Assembly (NCBI GenBank): GCA_963826975.1
Contig: CAWGZJ010000008.1
Span: 1-64,000, forward strand
Reading direction: 5' to 3'
Length of the DNA stretch: 64,000 bases
From: Palsa-883 sp963826975
GTDB lineage: Bacteria > Pseudomonadota > Alphaproteobacteria > Acetobacterales > Acetobacteraceae
This document shows, one piece after another, positions 1 to 8,300 of this stretch (its first letter is position 1; each line of letters opens with the position of its first letter). The notes beneath the pieces were generated by a model. The model had not been told where the DNA came from. It saw only the letters and a program-made list of their open reading frames with translations, and made no database searches. Made by a program: the position numbers and the translations under genes.

Positions 1-511
1 TGACGAAATCGCATGCTTCGCGCCCAGCGCCCTGGCCACCTGGGTCACGGCGTTACCCACCGAACCGCCAACGGCGGGTGCGAACACGGTTTTGCCAGGC
101 ACAAATCCTGCCGCGCGCAAGGTAATGAGCGCAGTCAGGTACGCGACCGGAACACCCGCGGCGGCATAATCAATATTGTCGGGTATCAGGCACAGATGCT
201 CATTCTCACCGCGACAAATTCACTGAACGCGCCATTCTCGGAAACGCGTACGGCCCCGTGAACATAACTCGGGAACCATCCGGAAGCCGGTCGTCTCCGC
301 TCGCCTCGACAACGCCCGCCCCTTCGTTGCCCAGCACGAGCGGCGCTTTTGCCCGCGGATGGCCTCCGGAAAGAATAGTGTGATCGAGCGGGTAACTCCG
401 GGCTGCGGTGATTCGCACCAGGACGCGTCCATTCGACACCGTTGGCTCGGGGATATCCGCAAGGTTCAGATTCTGATAGCCGCCGAACCGCTCTGCCACA
501 ATCGCGCGCAT
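1..511 (-). pseudogene. Quinone oxidoreductase-type medium-chain reductase, frameshifted, cut by window edge
   Basis: The product resembles zinc-independent NADPH:quinone oxidoreductases of the medium-chain dehydrogenase family. The first 90 codons from 511 carry the GroES-like N-terminus (MRAIVAERFGGYQNL, then LVLGNEGAGVV). The frame breaks near 238 and again near 208. Beyond those points another frame reads PDNIDYAAAAGVP-like and FAPAVGGSVGNAVTQVARAL, which matches the cofactor-domain start of this family. The gene runs off the left edge, so the C-terminus is unseen. It lies downstream of the MarR gene and the tautomerase on the same strand and is probably their operon partner. Two indels in under 50 bases suggest decay or sequence error. 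Confidence 0.7.
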
Positions 512-543
512 CTTCCGATCCCTTCAGAGTTGCACCAACACAA

Positions 544-944
544 TCAGCTCGGAGCCGCTATGTGGGCTCTCTGCGCAAGGCCGCTGCCGAGTGAGACGTT
601 TTCGCCGGCGATCTCGTACAGCATGACCACCAAATCTGCCGGGGCGATCTTGACGGCTGCTATGACCTTCTCGTTGAGGGACTTCAGGAGTGCTAACCTC
701 GTCTCCTTCGGTCGGCCGGTTATCAACGTCAGTTCGAGCAAATCATGTCGTCCGAGTATTCCTGTCCAACAAACGACGGCGTGTGGCGATAGCGATCGCG
801 TGGCAGGACATGATGAATTTGGAAGAAGTCGTCGGGCGGAATGTCGAGGACCTCAATGAGCGCGTCCTGAATTGCCTTCGACGAGTTGGTCGATCCGTGC
901 GCTGTTGTCTGACCTTCGAGCAAGTGGACTTTGGCGAGCGGCAT
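544..944 (-). pseudogene. Tautomerase-superfamily protein, one frameshift
   Basis: Two overlapping frames reconstruct one protein of about 130 residues of the 4-oxalocrotonate tautomerase/MIF superfamily. The first part (from 944) starts with the expected MPLAKVHLLEG after Met removal exposes Pro-2, the catalytic base of the family, and runs to EYSDDMI. The second part continues LELTLITGRPKETRLALLK and ends RAHIAAPS. The shift is near 735, where one base is missing between DDMI and LEL. Such enzymes isomerise unsaturated acids in aromatic ring-cleavage pathways; the substrate here cannot be told. It lies between the MarR gene and the quinone reductase, on the same strand. Confidence 0.75.
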
Positions 945-1079
945 GACTCGGGATCCTTGTCAAAGTTTGAGCGTAGGGGGAGGCGGCCAGTCAGGCCTAC
1001 CCGGTGGGCAGCGGTCTTGCTCCGTTAAAGGGAAATACCCGCTTTTTTGCGACCTGAGGAAAACATCGCCGGAATCTGA

Positions 1080-1495
1080 TCACGTAGGCCGGAGGGCGTC
1101 GAGCTGATCGGCGAGCGAGCGGATAGCGGAAGGCGGCACCAAAGTCGCGATCCGCTCCTGCGCTGCGCGCCAGTGCGGCCGTGCCGCTTCGATCGCGCGC
1201 TCACCGGCGGCCGTGAGATGGGCGACACGCTCGCGCTGATCCACGTCGCCGGCCTTAATCCGAACCAAGCCGCGGCGTTCAAGGGGATCGAGGTTCCGAC
1301 CCATGGTGGAGCGGTCGAGCGCGACCTCGGCGGCGAGGCGCTGACCGGCAGAGGCCCGAGGCGGCCAAGCACGACCAGGACGGAGAACTGCGTGATGCGT
1401 AGCCCCGAGGGTGCAAGAGCCGCATCATACATTGCGGTGACCGCGCGAGTGGCGCGGCGGAGAGTGCTGCATACACAGGGCGTCTCTATCGGCAT
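1080..1495 (-). pseudogene. MarR-family transcriptional regulator, one frameshift
   Basis: From the ATG at 1495 the frame reads MPIETPCVCSTLRRATRAV and then LRITQFSVLVVLGRLGPL, the dimerisation helix and start of a MarR winged helix. The frame shifts near 1338, after which LAAEVALDRSTMGRNLDPL (recognition helix) and ERVAHLTAAGERAI (wing and C-terminal helix) follow to a stop at 1080. The reconstructed length, near 138 residues, is normal for MarR. It is the first gene of a minus-strand set with the tautomerase and quinone reductase and probably represses it. A one-base deletion explains the break. Confidence 0.7.
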
Positions 1496-2069
1496 AAAAG
1501 CGGGTATATGCCCGCGATCATTCGGAATGCAAGGCGGAGACGCCCGGCCTTCAACGCAACCCAGTTCTGTGTGGGAAGCCGGCCCGCAAACCGGAGGACC
1601 ACAATCTTTTTGTACGTCCTTGCCGGCGACAGGAACCGATCCCACTGCGAGCCCTCACAGTGTTCCGGCGGGGCAACCTGCCCCATGTGTTGAGGCACCG
1701 TGGCAAGGTGCCGCCCGGCACACCGGGGCCAGTCCATCGGTTCGCAGCGTCCGCTTAGAGCGGCTGCTTGCACAGCGCGGCCAGTTCCGAAAGACGGACA
1801 GAACGAGGAGGGCTGTCCACCGATGGTGGACAGGAGGACCATGCCGGAGGAATGACTGCTTTGGGCGAGCAGCAACAATCGGCTGAACGACCATGGTGGG
1901 CGCACCCCGGCCACCACGGGAGCGGCTTGGCTTGGCCGAGGGACAACCCGCTTCGCGGGATTGGTGCGGGTTTTGATGACTGAGTAGTGGCCCACTGTTG
2001 CGTCTCGATTGAGCGCAATTCAAGGCGGACTGAGCATTTCGGCTTCTTTCAACCGAGAGGAGCCAACCG
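1496..2069. other. Non-coding stretch with a perfect hairpin
   Basis: I recognise no gene here. A 21-base inverted repeat lies at 1813-1833 (arms CTGTCCACC and GGTGGACAG around GAT). The right part directly precedes the integrase stub and may be the 5' flank of the IS91-type element. Confidence 0.5.
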
Positions 2070-2206
2070 ATGAACGAACCCAGTCCCGCAACCGCGATCA
2101 GCCCAGTGCACCAACGTTTGATCGGCGATATGAACGTGCGCCGGTTCTCGCGCAAGACGCAGCGCAACGACATTCGCGACGTCGGGCCGCGACGGTGCCG
2201 AACGCT
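2070..2206 (+). pseudogene. N-terminal stub of a tyrosine recombinase (IS91-associated integrase)
   Basis: An ATG at 2070, preceded by an AGGAG ribosome site, opens a frame reading AISPVHQRLIGDMNVRRFS and then KTQRNDIRDVG. This matches the SAM-like core-binding start of the XerD-type integrases carried next to IS91-family transposases. After about 45 codons the match ends and the sequence passes into transposase sequence near 2187. The catalytic R-H-R-Y domain is missing, so it cannot be active. Confidence 0.65.
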
Positions 2207-2518
2207 ATCGCACAATGACGCTCACCACCGATGAGTTCATCCGGCGTTTCCTGCTCAGTTCTGCCGAAGGGTTTTCATCGCATTCGGCACTATGGCTTAC
2301 TCGCCAGCGCCACCCCCAAGGCCAATGTCGCCCGCGTCCGACAACTGCTCGCGGTGCCGCCGGCAGCAGAGCCAGATGAACCGGTCGAACTGACGGAGCC
2401 GCTTCCACCCTGTCCGTGCTGCGGCGGGCACATGGTCATCACCGAAACCTTCCAACGCTGGATGCAGCCGCGCGGGCCGCCAGCTTCCCCCGCATCAACC
2501 GGGATGATGACACCGTGA
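2187..2518 (+). pseudogene. C-terminal fragment of an IS91-family (Y2) transposase
   Basis: The frame reads RDGAERYRTMTLTTDEFIRR, shifts near 2262, and continues LPKGFHRIRHYGLLA and PCPCCGGHMVITETFQR to a stop at 2518. These are the C-terminal signature stretches of IS91 transposases, including the CPCCGG zinc motif. The HUH/Y2 catalytic part is absent. The fragment is joined to the integrase stub by a deletion that removed the rest of both genes. Confidence 0.75.
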
Positions 2519-3105
2519 CCCGGCACGGCTCCAACCTACACTGGGTCGCTGCCTTATCGCGTCGGCCATCGATACCCCATGCGGCCGGTGATGCGCTCGC
2601 GCTGTCAATCACGCCGATCATTTATCGATCATCCTTCGGATGACACCGTCCGTGATTCGTTGGTCAAGGAACGCTCACACGTCATCGCCGATTTGGCCCA
2701 CACGCGGCATTGGAGCAGTGCCCTGTTTGGCTGGCAAAACTGCCGTAGCGAGGGTCCTGGGCAGCCGGGGGAACACCATGCCGGTAACCCTCACCACACG
2801 CAATTCCTCAAATCCCCATAAGCCTCGGGCCACACACCGCGGGTTCGTTCCTCGCGGACTTTCGTACGCCAAGCGGCGTCCGAAACTCTTCGCGGGAGAC
2901 AGCTGGCAGCTCTGGAGCAAGCTGGGCCGGGAAGCTGCCGGTGACATCGTCTGAGCGGCTCGGCCGGATTCGACCCAAGTAGGCCGTTCCGGCTCGGGCC
3001 AGCCCGTCCGGAAAGCAGTCGTAGGAGAGGCTGGCCAGAATACAGTTCTGCGCCTCAGGTATGTCGTTCGCGAACGTTATCGCGACGCCTGAGAGCAGGC
3101 ATCCC
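2519..3105. other. Non-coding stretch, no gene recognised
   Basis: Open frames here have no recognisable product. The stretch links the IS91 remnant to the tRNA-like 3' end and may contain the right end of the element. Confidence 0.4.
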
Positions 3106-3133
3106 GCAGGTCCAAATCCCGCCCCCGCAACCA
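3106..3133 (+). other. 3'-end fragment of an initiator tRNA-fMet gene (att-like)
   Basis: The 28 bases run from the T-stem (GCAGG) through a CCAAAT T-loop to an acceptor strand and an encoded CCA, ending CCCCCGCAACCA. This is the characteristic 3' end of initiator tRNA, with two likely substitutions in the T-arm. The preceding 80 bases contain no CAT anticodon arm, so only the 3' end is present. Such 3' copies are left when integrative elements insert at tRNA genes. A strong terminator follows at 3142. Confidence 0.5.
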
Positions 3134-3141
3134 AATTAAAC

Positions 3142-3173
3142 CTCTGAAACTCAACATGTTTCAGAGATTTTTT
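3142..3173 (+). terminator. Rho-independent terminator
   Basis: A perfect 9-bp stem (CTCTGAAAC and GTTTCAGAG) around a 7-base loop is followed by a run of six T. It lies 8 bases after the tRNA-like CCA and is the expected terminator of that tRNA transcript. Confidence 0.8.
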
Positions 3174-3379
3174 AATTCCAGAACCAAAACCCGAAGATCA
3201 CAAGAACTACCACTTAGCTACCACCGCAAATCCGATTTGCAGCCGACGGTGACCGCCACGAGAACACTGAAAGCCCCCAGCAGGGGCAGCGGCTGCTTCC
3301 GCCGAAGGCTTTTGTGCTGAGCTGCGATAATAGCCCAGCGCAATGCTCGAAGTTCAACGCCCACCGCGTCTTCCACGTT

Positions 3380-4867
3380 TCAATGCGGTATTGGCCGCTC
3401 GCGGACAAATCCGTTTTCCGCAGCGTCGGGAACCAACCATGGCAGCCGCAATGTCGCGAGGAACAGCAGTACCGTCCGGAGCCAGAGCACGCCAAACGCT
3501 TCGGCGAACGCGTCTGACGTCACCGCTGGGCTTGGCGCTGCCGACAAGCGCCACCCAAGGAAGGTCGCGCAGAGCATAGCAGTCATCGTCGGCCCTCCAA
3601 GACGCTGCACAATGTTAAGAGAGGTGGTCGCCATCGGCAGGTCACGCTTTTCGAGCGAAGTATACGCGGCGGAGATGGAAGGGATTCCCGCTGCGCTCAG
3701 CCCTACGCCCCGCACGAAAAGAGTGTAGGCGAGCACCGCGACACTCAGTCCGTGACTGGCGAGCCAGACAAGTGGCAGCGTCCCCGCGAGTGCCAGAAAT
3801 GCTCCTCCGGCGGATAGCTTTCGAATACCGAATCGCTGCGTAAGCGCTCCCATCCAGGGATAGGAACAGATCATTCCCACGCCAAGCGGGGCCAATAGCC
3901 AGCCGGTCGCACTTGGGGAGCGGCCACAGGCGCGGATCAGATAGATCGGAATCAGCATCTGACCCGCGAACAAGATTCCGTTCGACATGAATTGCGCGAC
4001 GGTGGCGGCGGCGAAGGTCTTGCCCTTGAATAATTGAAGGTCGATCAGGGCTCGATCTCCTTTGCGAATTGCCACCGTGAAGAACATCGCAAGCAGGACA
4101 ACGGAGAGAGCCACAGTTATTTGGCCGATGCGCTCGCCCATATGCTCCGATCCATACAGGAAGAGCACAAGGCCGGGAGAGAGCAGGGTAAACCCAACCA
4201 GATCCAGGTCCCGACGCTGCGTCTCCTCGCGGTCGTTTGGCAGAAAGAAAATGGCCAGTACGATCGTCAATACGCCGACCGGCAAGTTGATGAGAAAGAG
4301 CCAGCGCCAAGAGGCGAACTGCAGGATAGCGCCGGCAATCACGGGGCCGAGTAGCGGCCCCAGCATGATGGGCACAGCGGCATAGCCGATGACGCGCGCC
4401 ATGTGTTTGCCGGCGGCGCGCGCCATCATCATCTGCACCATGGGGGCGAGCAATCCCCCGCTCATCCCCTGCAGGACACGGAAGGCGATGAGGGAGTTCG
4501 CTGACCAGGCCGCGCCGCACAGTGTGGACGACAGCGTGAAAGCCACGAAGCACCTCAGATAGAGCGCCTTCGCCCCGATGCGATCGACCAGCCAGCCGGT
4601 CAGCGGCAGCATCAGGGCCAGCGCGAGCAGATAGCCGCTGGTCACCCACTGGATCGCCGAGAGGCTGGCGTGCAGCTCCGTCCCGAGGCTCGAGAGCGAC
4701 ACGTTGACCATGGTCGTGCTCAGCTGCGCCATGAAGGCGCCGGCCACGGTGACCGCAGTTATCTTCCAGACGTCGGGACCGAGCCGGTCGGCTTCACCGC
4801 CGCCGCCCGGCGTCGAGCCGTCGTTACTGTTGTCGTGCGCCCTGGCCGTTATGTGGTCGACGGCCAT
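3380..4867 (-). CDS. DHA2-type major facilitator multidrug transporter
   Basis: This 495-residue integral membrane protein resembles EmrB/QacA drug:proton antiporters of the inner membrane. After a hydrophilic leader of about 30 residues, alternating hydrophobic segments number about 14. Visible family motifs are TGWLVDRIGAK (motif A) and RVLQGMSGGLLAPM near residue 130, then GPVIAGAIL (motif C-like). The start at 4867 is 3 bases after the stop of the upstream isochorismatase-fold gene, so the two are co-transcribed. The divergent TetR gene and its paired palindromes at 5506-5550 probably control both. The substrate is unknown; the extreme C-terminus looks irregular for the family. Confidence 0.88.
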   Translation of the reverse strand: MAVDHITARAHDNSNDGSTPGGGGEADRLGPDVWKITAVTVAGAFMAQLSTTMVNVSLSSLGTELHASLSAIQWVTSGYLLALALMLPLTGWLVDRIGAKALYLRCFVAFTLSSTLCGAAWSANSLIAFRVLQGMSGGLLAPMVQMMMARAAGKHMARVIGYAAVPIMLGPLLGPVIAGAILQFASWRWLFLINLPVGVLTIVLAIFFLPNDREETQRRDLDLVGFTLLSPGLVLFLYGSEHMGERIGQITVALSVVLLAMFFTVAIRKGDRALIDLQLFKGKTFAAATVAQFMSNGILFAGQMLIPIYLIRACGRSPSATGWLLAPLGVGMICSYPWMGALTQRFGIRKLSAGGAFLALAGTLPLVWLASHGLSVAVLAYTLFVRGVGLSAAGIPSISAAYTSLEKRDLPMATTSLNIVQRLGGPTMTAMLCATFLGWRLSAAPSPAVTSDAFAEAFGVLWLRTVLLFLATLRLPWLVPDAAENGFVRERPIPH

Positions 4868-4870
4868 CCC

Positions 4871-5435
4871 TCAAAGCTCGATCTCGTCGACCTTCGCCAC
4901 CCGGCCGAGATGCGGGAAGATATGCTCGAAGGCGAAGGCGTGCATCTCGGCGGAGAGGCTCGTGGCGGCGTCTTCGGCCAGCACGACCGCATAGCCGTGC
5001 TCGTGCGCGGCGCGGGCGGTCGAACTCCACGCCCATGTTGGTGGCGACGCCGCCGATCACCACGGTGGTCACGCCGCGCCGGCGGAGCTGCAGGTCCAGA
5101 TCTGTGCCGTAGAACGCGCCCCACTGCCGCTTGGTGACCTTCAGGTCGGAAGCTTCGGCGAGGCTGTCCGCCAGTTCGGACCAGTCTTCCGCGAAGCCGC
5201 CGGGCGGCGCCTGCATCGGCCGTTCGACCGGCGATTTCAGGGCGTCGCTGAAGTCCGTGGCGAAGGCCACGTTGACCAGCACCACCGGGGCCTTGGCAAC
5301 CCGAAAGCGCCGGGCCAGTTCCTTCCCCTTGGCGAGCACGGTTTCGAAGGAATAGGGCGCGAGCTGATAGGCGGCGATCCCCTTTTGCAGGTCGATGAGA
5401 ATCAGTGCTGTGCTGGCGGTGGGCAAGGTGATCAT
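4871..5435 (-). pseudogene. Isochorismatase-family cysteine hydrolase, one frameshift, atypical active site
   Basis: Translation from the ATG at 5435 (AAGGA ribosome site) gives TALILIDLQKGI with the catalytic Asp, later TKRQWGAFYGTDL with the Lys, and VVIGGVATNMGVE. One extra T near 5028 breaks the frame. The corrected frame reads STARAAHEHGYAVVLAEDA and ends with a stop at 4871. In amidases of this family the nucleophile Cys follows T-[DN]-x; here that position is Gly, so ordinary amide hydrolysis is doubtful. A known subgroup shares this ATNxGVE motif. The gene is operonic with the MFS exporter and divergent from the TetR gene. Confidence 0.75.
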
Positions 5436-5505
5436 TGGGGTGTCCTTTTGGCCAGTGGGGCGTCCATCTCCACAGTTGCTTGTGGCGAAAGGAATCGCTA
5501 TTAAC

Positions 5506-5550
5506 TTGAGGGATCGCTCAAGCAGCATATCTATTTGAGGATAGGCTCAA
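5506..5550. promoter_or_regulatory. Two identical palindromic operators in a TetR divergent promoter
   Basis: Two inverted repeats of the form TTGAG-N6-CTCAA lie at 5506-5521 and 5535-5550, 29 bases apart start to start. They sit between the divergent TetR and isochorismatase/MFS genes, the usual place for autoregulated TetR operators. The second covers the first possible TetR start codon, which suggests the true start is a little downstream. Confidence 0.7.
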
Positions 5551-6176
5551 CTTTGTCAAGCCGAAATCGTGCGCCGCTGGAACCACAGCGCGACGTCGGC
5601 CGCCAGCGTGTCGCCGAACTGCTTCAGGCTGCCGCCGCCGTGATCCAGGAGCGGGGGTTCGAGGCGGCGACGATGGCGGAGATCGCCGCGCAGGCCGATG
5701 CGAAGATCGGCTCGCTCTACCGCTTCTTTCCCAACAAGGATGCCGTGGCCGAGGCGCTAATGCGCCGATACGCCGAGACTCTGCAGGCGGAGTACGACGC
5801 GATCCACGCGCACGCCGCCGACGCTACGCCGCAAGAACTCGCCGATATCCTTATCGATCTCCTGGTGAAGCTGTATCCGCAGGCGCGGGCGCTCACCGCT
5901 TTTTTGGACTCCCGCACCGACTGGACGGAAGTCCGCCGGCGGTTCCGCACCCAGACCTTGGCCGGGATCAAGACGGCGTTGATACTTTGCGCGCCCGATC
6001 TCGATGACAAAGAGGCCGAAGATGTCGCCGCCGTGGTGCTCAACAACATGAAGACCATGGTGGGCATGACCGTGAAGGATGCGCCGACGACCCCCGGCGC
6101 ACCTGACCAATTGCGGCTGATGAACCGGCTCTATCTGGCGGCAGTGCTCCGGCTCGGTCGGCTGACCGCGCAATAG
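5535..6176 (+). CDS. TetR/AcrR-family transcriptional regulator
   Basis: The protein has a TetR helix-turn-helix near residues 25-75 (AAAAVIQERGFEAATMAEIA, then IGSLYRFFPNKDAVAEAL) and a helical ligand domain to the C-terminus. The longest frame starts at a TTG at 5535 inside an operator repeat; a TTG at 5553 is a better start and gives about 207 residues. It faces the isochorismatase-MFS pair and probably represses it through the two palindromes at 5506-5550, as in many drug-efflux regulators. The inducer is unknown. Confidence 0.85.
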   Translation: MRIGSTLSSRNRAPLEPQRDVGRQRVAELLQAAAAVIQERGFEAATMAEIAAQADAKIGSLYRFFPNKDAVAEALMRRYAETLQAEYDAIHAHAADATPQELADILIDLLVKLYPQARALTAFLDSRTDWTEVRRRFRTQTLAGIKTALILCAPDLDDKEAEDVAAVVLNNMKTMVGMTVKDAPTTPGAPDQLRLMNRLYLAAVLRLGRLTAQ

Positions 6177-6365
6177 CGGACAAGCTGAAGGGACGGGCGC
6201 GAGCCGCAATGAATTCATCATCGACGAAGACGTCCCTGATAAAGCGGGCATCGCCGCGGTTGGCGCTGCGCCTGTTGCAGCTCATTGAAGAGCCGCGCTG
6301 CCGACGACAAGTGAACGTCCGCAGTTACTGACTCTCGCTTCTCCAAAATCAAAATCTGACCGTTT

Positions 6366-6583
6366 TGACGGTAGTTTTTGCGGGTGCATCATTGCGCTGG
6401 ATGTGGTTTCAAGCGAAGGCCGACCCGCTCTGCATCCCGATAGATGCTGAAACCACGAAAAAAATTTCCGGCCAGATTTCCCAGCAAAATCAAAAGTGTA
6501 AGATTTTGACGTAATCGTTGTCGGTGTTTGGCGGGTGAGCGGGACAATTTGACAGCCAATTCAAATGGTTAGATGCTGTTTGA
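6366..6583 (+). repeat. Dispersed ~230-bp repeat, copy E, left part
   Basis: This intergenic stretch carries TTTGACGGTAGTTTTTG, CCCGATAGATGCTGAAA and AATCAAAAGTG..TTTTGACG in the order seen in copies at about 12,813, 15,973, 17,996 and 21,056. Its 3' tail (ACAATCGAGTGGGAG) lies at 9999, beyond the two IS66 elements, so they interrupted it. The rest of 6177-6583 holds no gene. Confidence 0.6.
6576..6583 (+). repeat. 8-bp target-site repeat, first copy
   Basis: CTGTTTGA lies directly left of IS66 copy 1. The same 8 bases lie between the two elements (8293-8300) and right of copy 2 (9991-9998). Eight bp is the target duplication length of the IS66 family. Confidence 0.85.
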
Positions 6584-8292
6584 GTAACAGGGGCAAAACC
6601 CCGGGCGCGGATGCATTTTTCGTTTGCGTCGGCTCGGAGCGTCAGATTCAAGCTATGTGTGAGCCCGCCGGTTGACCTTGATGGCCTGTCGTCCAGCCAG
6701 CTTGCGGGAACTGGTAGTCGCGCCTGTTGGCGAAGCTGTGCCGAACTGGAGCGGACAAATGCGGAGCTGCGTGAGGAGATCGCGCGGCTGAAGGGACTGA
6801 AGGGCCGCCCGGACATCAAACCTAGCGGCATGGACAAGGCCACCGAACCGGCAAGCCCGGCAGGCAAGGAAGCGTCGCGGCCGCGGCAAGGTCCGCCCTC
6901 GGGTCAGCGTCGAGGATCGGGTGATGAAGGCCGCGGCCCCGGCAGGATCGCGCTTCAAGGGTTACGAGACCTATCTGGTGCAGGAACTTGTGCTGTCGGT
7001 GCATGCGGTCCGCTACCGGCGCGAACGCTGGGTGACGCCGGACGGCCAGACCATCGTCGCGCCGCTGCCCGAGGGGACCAAGGGGCACTTCGGCCCTGAC
7101 CTGCGCCGCTTCGTGTTGATGCAGTATCACCAGGGTCAAACCACATTGCCCCGTCTGACGGCGCTGTTGCAGTCGGTCGGTGTGTCGATCTCCGAGCGCG
7201 AGGTCCAGCGGCTGCTGACCGAGAAGCATGATGGCTTCCTCGACGAAGCCCGCGATGTGCTGCGTGCGGGATTGGAGACATCGTCTTGGGTGTCGGTTGA
7301 TGACACCGGCGCACGGCATAAAGCGAAGAACGGCTTTTGCACGCAGATCGGCAATGACCGCTTCACCTGGTTCGGCACGCGGTCATCGAAGAGCCGGCTG
7401 AACTTCCTCGACCTGCTGCGCGCCGGCCATACCGACTTCGTGTTGAATGACGCGGCGTTCGACTATATGCGCGGCCGCGGACTGGCCGCCGCCTTGATCG
7501 CCCGACTGGCCGAAGCAGCCGGAGACGCACTTCGCTGATCAGGCGGCGTGGTCAGGCGCATCTCGACCGGCTTGCGATCGCCTCACCGTCCTGACCGATT
7601 GGCAGTCATCCAGGACCCAGTGCAGATCGCCACCGAGGGGGCCCAATGGGGCAGCATCCACGCGCATGGCTTCCTGCAGCGATGCCGTGGTGCTGAGCGA
7701 TGACGCCGGGCAATTCGCCGTGGGCCGGCACGCGCTGTGCTGGGTCCATGCCGAACGGCTGGTGCACAAGCTGGACACCTTCACCGAGCCGCAGCGTGCC
7801 GCTCAACAACACATGCGCAAGCTGATCTGGAACTTCTATGCCGATCTCAAGGCTCTACCAAGCCAACCCAGGCAACAGCCGTCGTCTCGCGCTGCGGGCG
7901 CGGTTCGATCGCATCTTCCGCCGCCGCACCGGCTTCATCACGCTGGATCGTTTGCTGGCACGCCTGCATGCCAACAAGGCCGAGTTGCTGATGGTGCTGG
8001 ACCGGCCAGACACGCCGCTACATACCAACGGCTCCGAGAACGATATCCGCTGCCAGGTCACGCGCCGCAAGGTCAGCGCCGGAACACGCAGCGACAATGG
8101 CCGCGACTGCCGCGATGCCTTCCTCGGCCTCGCCAAGACCTGCGCAAAGCTCGGCGTGGCATTCTGGGATTATCTCGGCAGTCGGCTCCAAATTCCCGGT
8201 CAGTGCATCGTTCCGTACCCTGCCAGGTCTCGTCCGCTGCCGCGGCCAGCCAGCCTGATAGCACCGGCTGCCCGGGGTTTCGCCGATATTAC
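6584..8292 (+). mobile_element. IS66-family insertion sequence, decayed copy 1
   Basis: The left inverted repeat (6584-6610, GTAACAGGGGCAAAACCCCG...) matches that of copy 2. The right end (about 8266-8292) is an eroded form of the same sequence, with CCGGGGTTTCGCCGATATTAC in place of the intact end. Length is about 1.7 kb. The transposase inside has several frameshifts and the element cannot move on its own. Confidence 0.85.
6659..8258 (+). pseudogene. IS66-type DDE transposase, multiply frameshifted (copy 1)
   Basis: Fragments match the intact copy 2 protein throughout. They are an N-terminal coiled-coil part with REEIARLKGLKGRPDIKPSG, a 205-codon open piece (6921-7538) with LVQELVLSVHAVRYRRERW and DDTGARHKAKNGFC, then VLSDDAGQFAVGRHALCWVH and TNGSENDIRCQVTRRK in other frames. 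Breaks fall near 6700, 6880, 7530, 7660, 7860 and 8170. The decay contrasts with the intact neighbour copy, so copy 1 is probably the older insertion. Confidence 0.85.
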
Positions 8293-8300
8293 CTGTTTGA
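8293..8300 (+). repeat. 8-bp target-site repeat shared by two IS66 elements
   Basis: CTGTTTGA is the only sequence between the right end of copy 1 and the left end of copy 2. It serves as flanking duplication for both. Confidence 0.85.

Noticed and set aside
3040..3133. Complete tRNA or tmRNA gene
   Set aside because: Only the T-arm and acceptor strand fit; no anticodon arm, D-arm or matching 5' acceptor strand is visible in the preceding 80-90 bases.
2808..3134. Minus-strand open frame starting VAGAGFGPAG
   Set aside because: This start is the antisense of the tRNA 3' end, a common spurious protein prediction.
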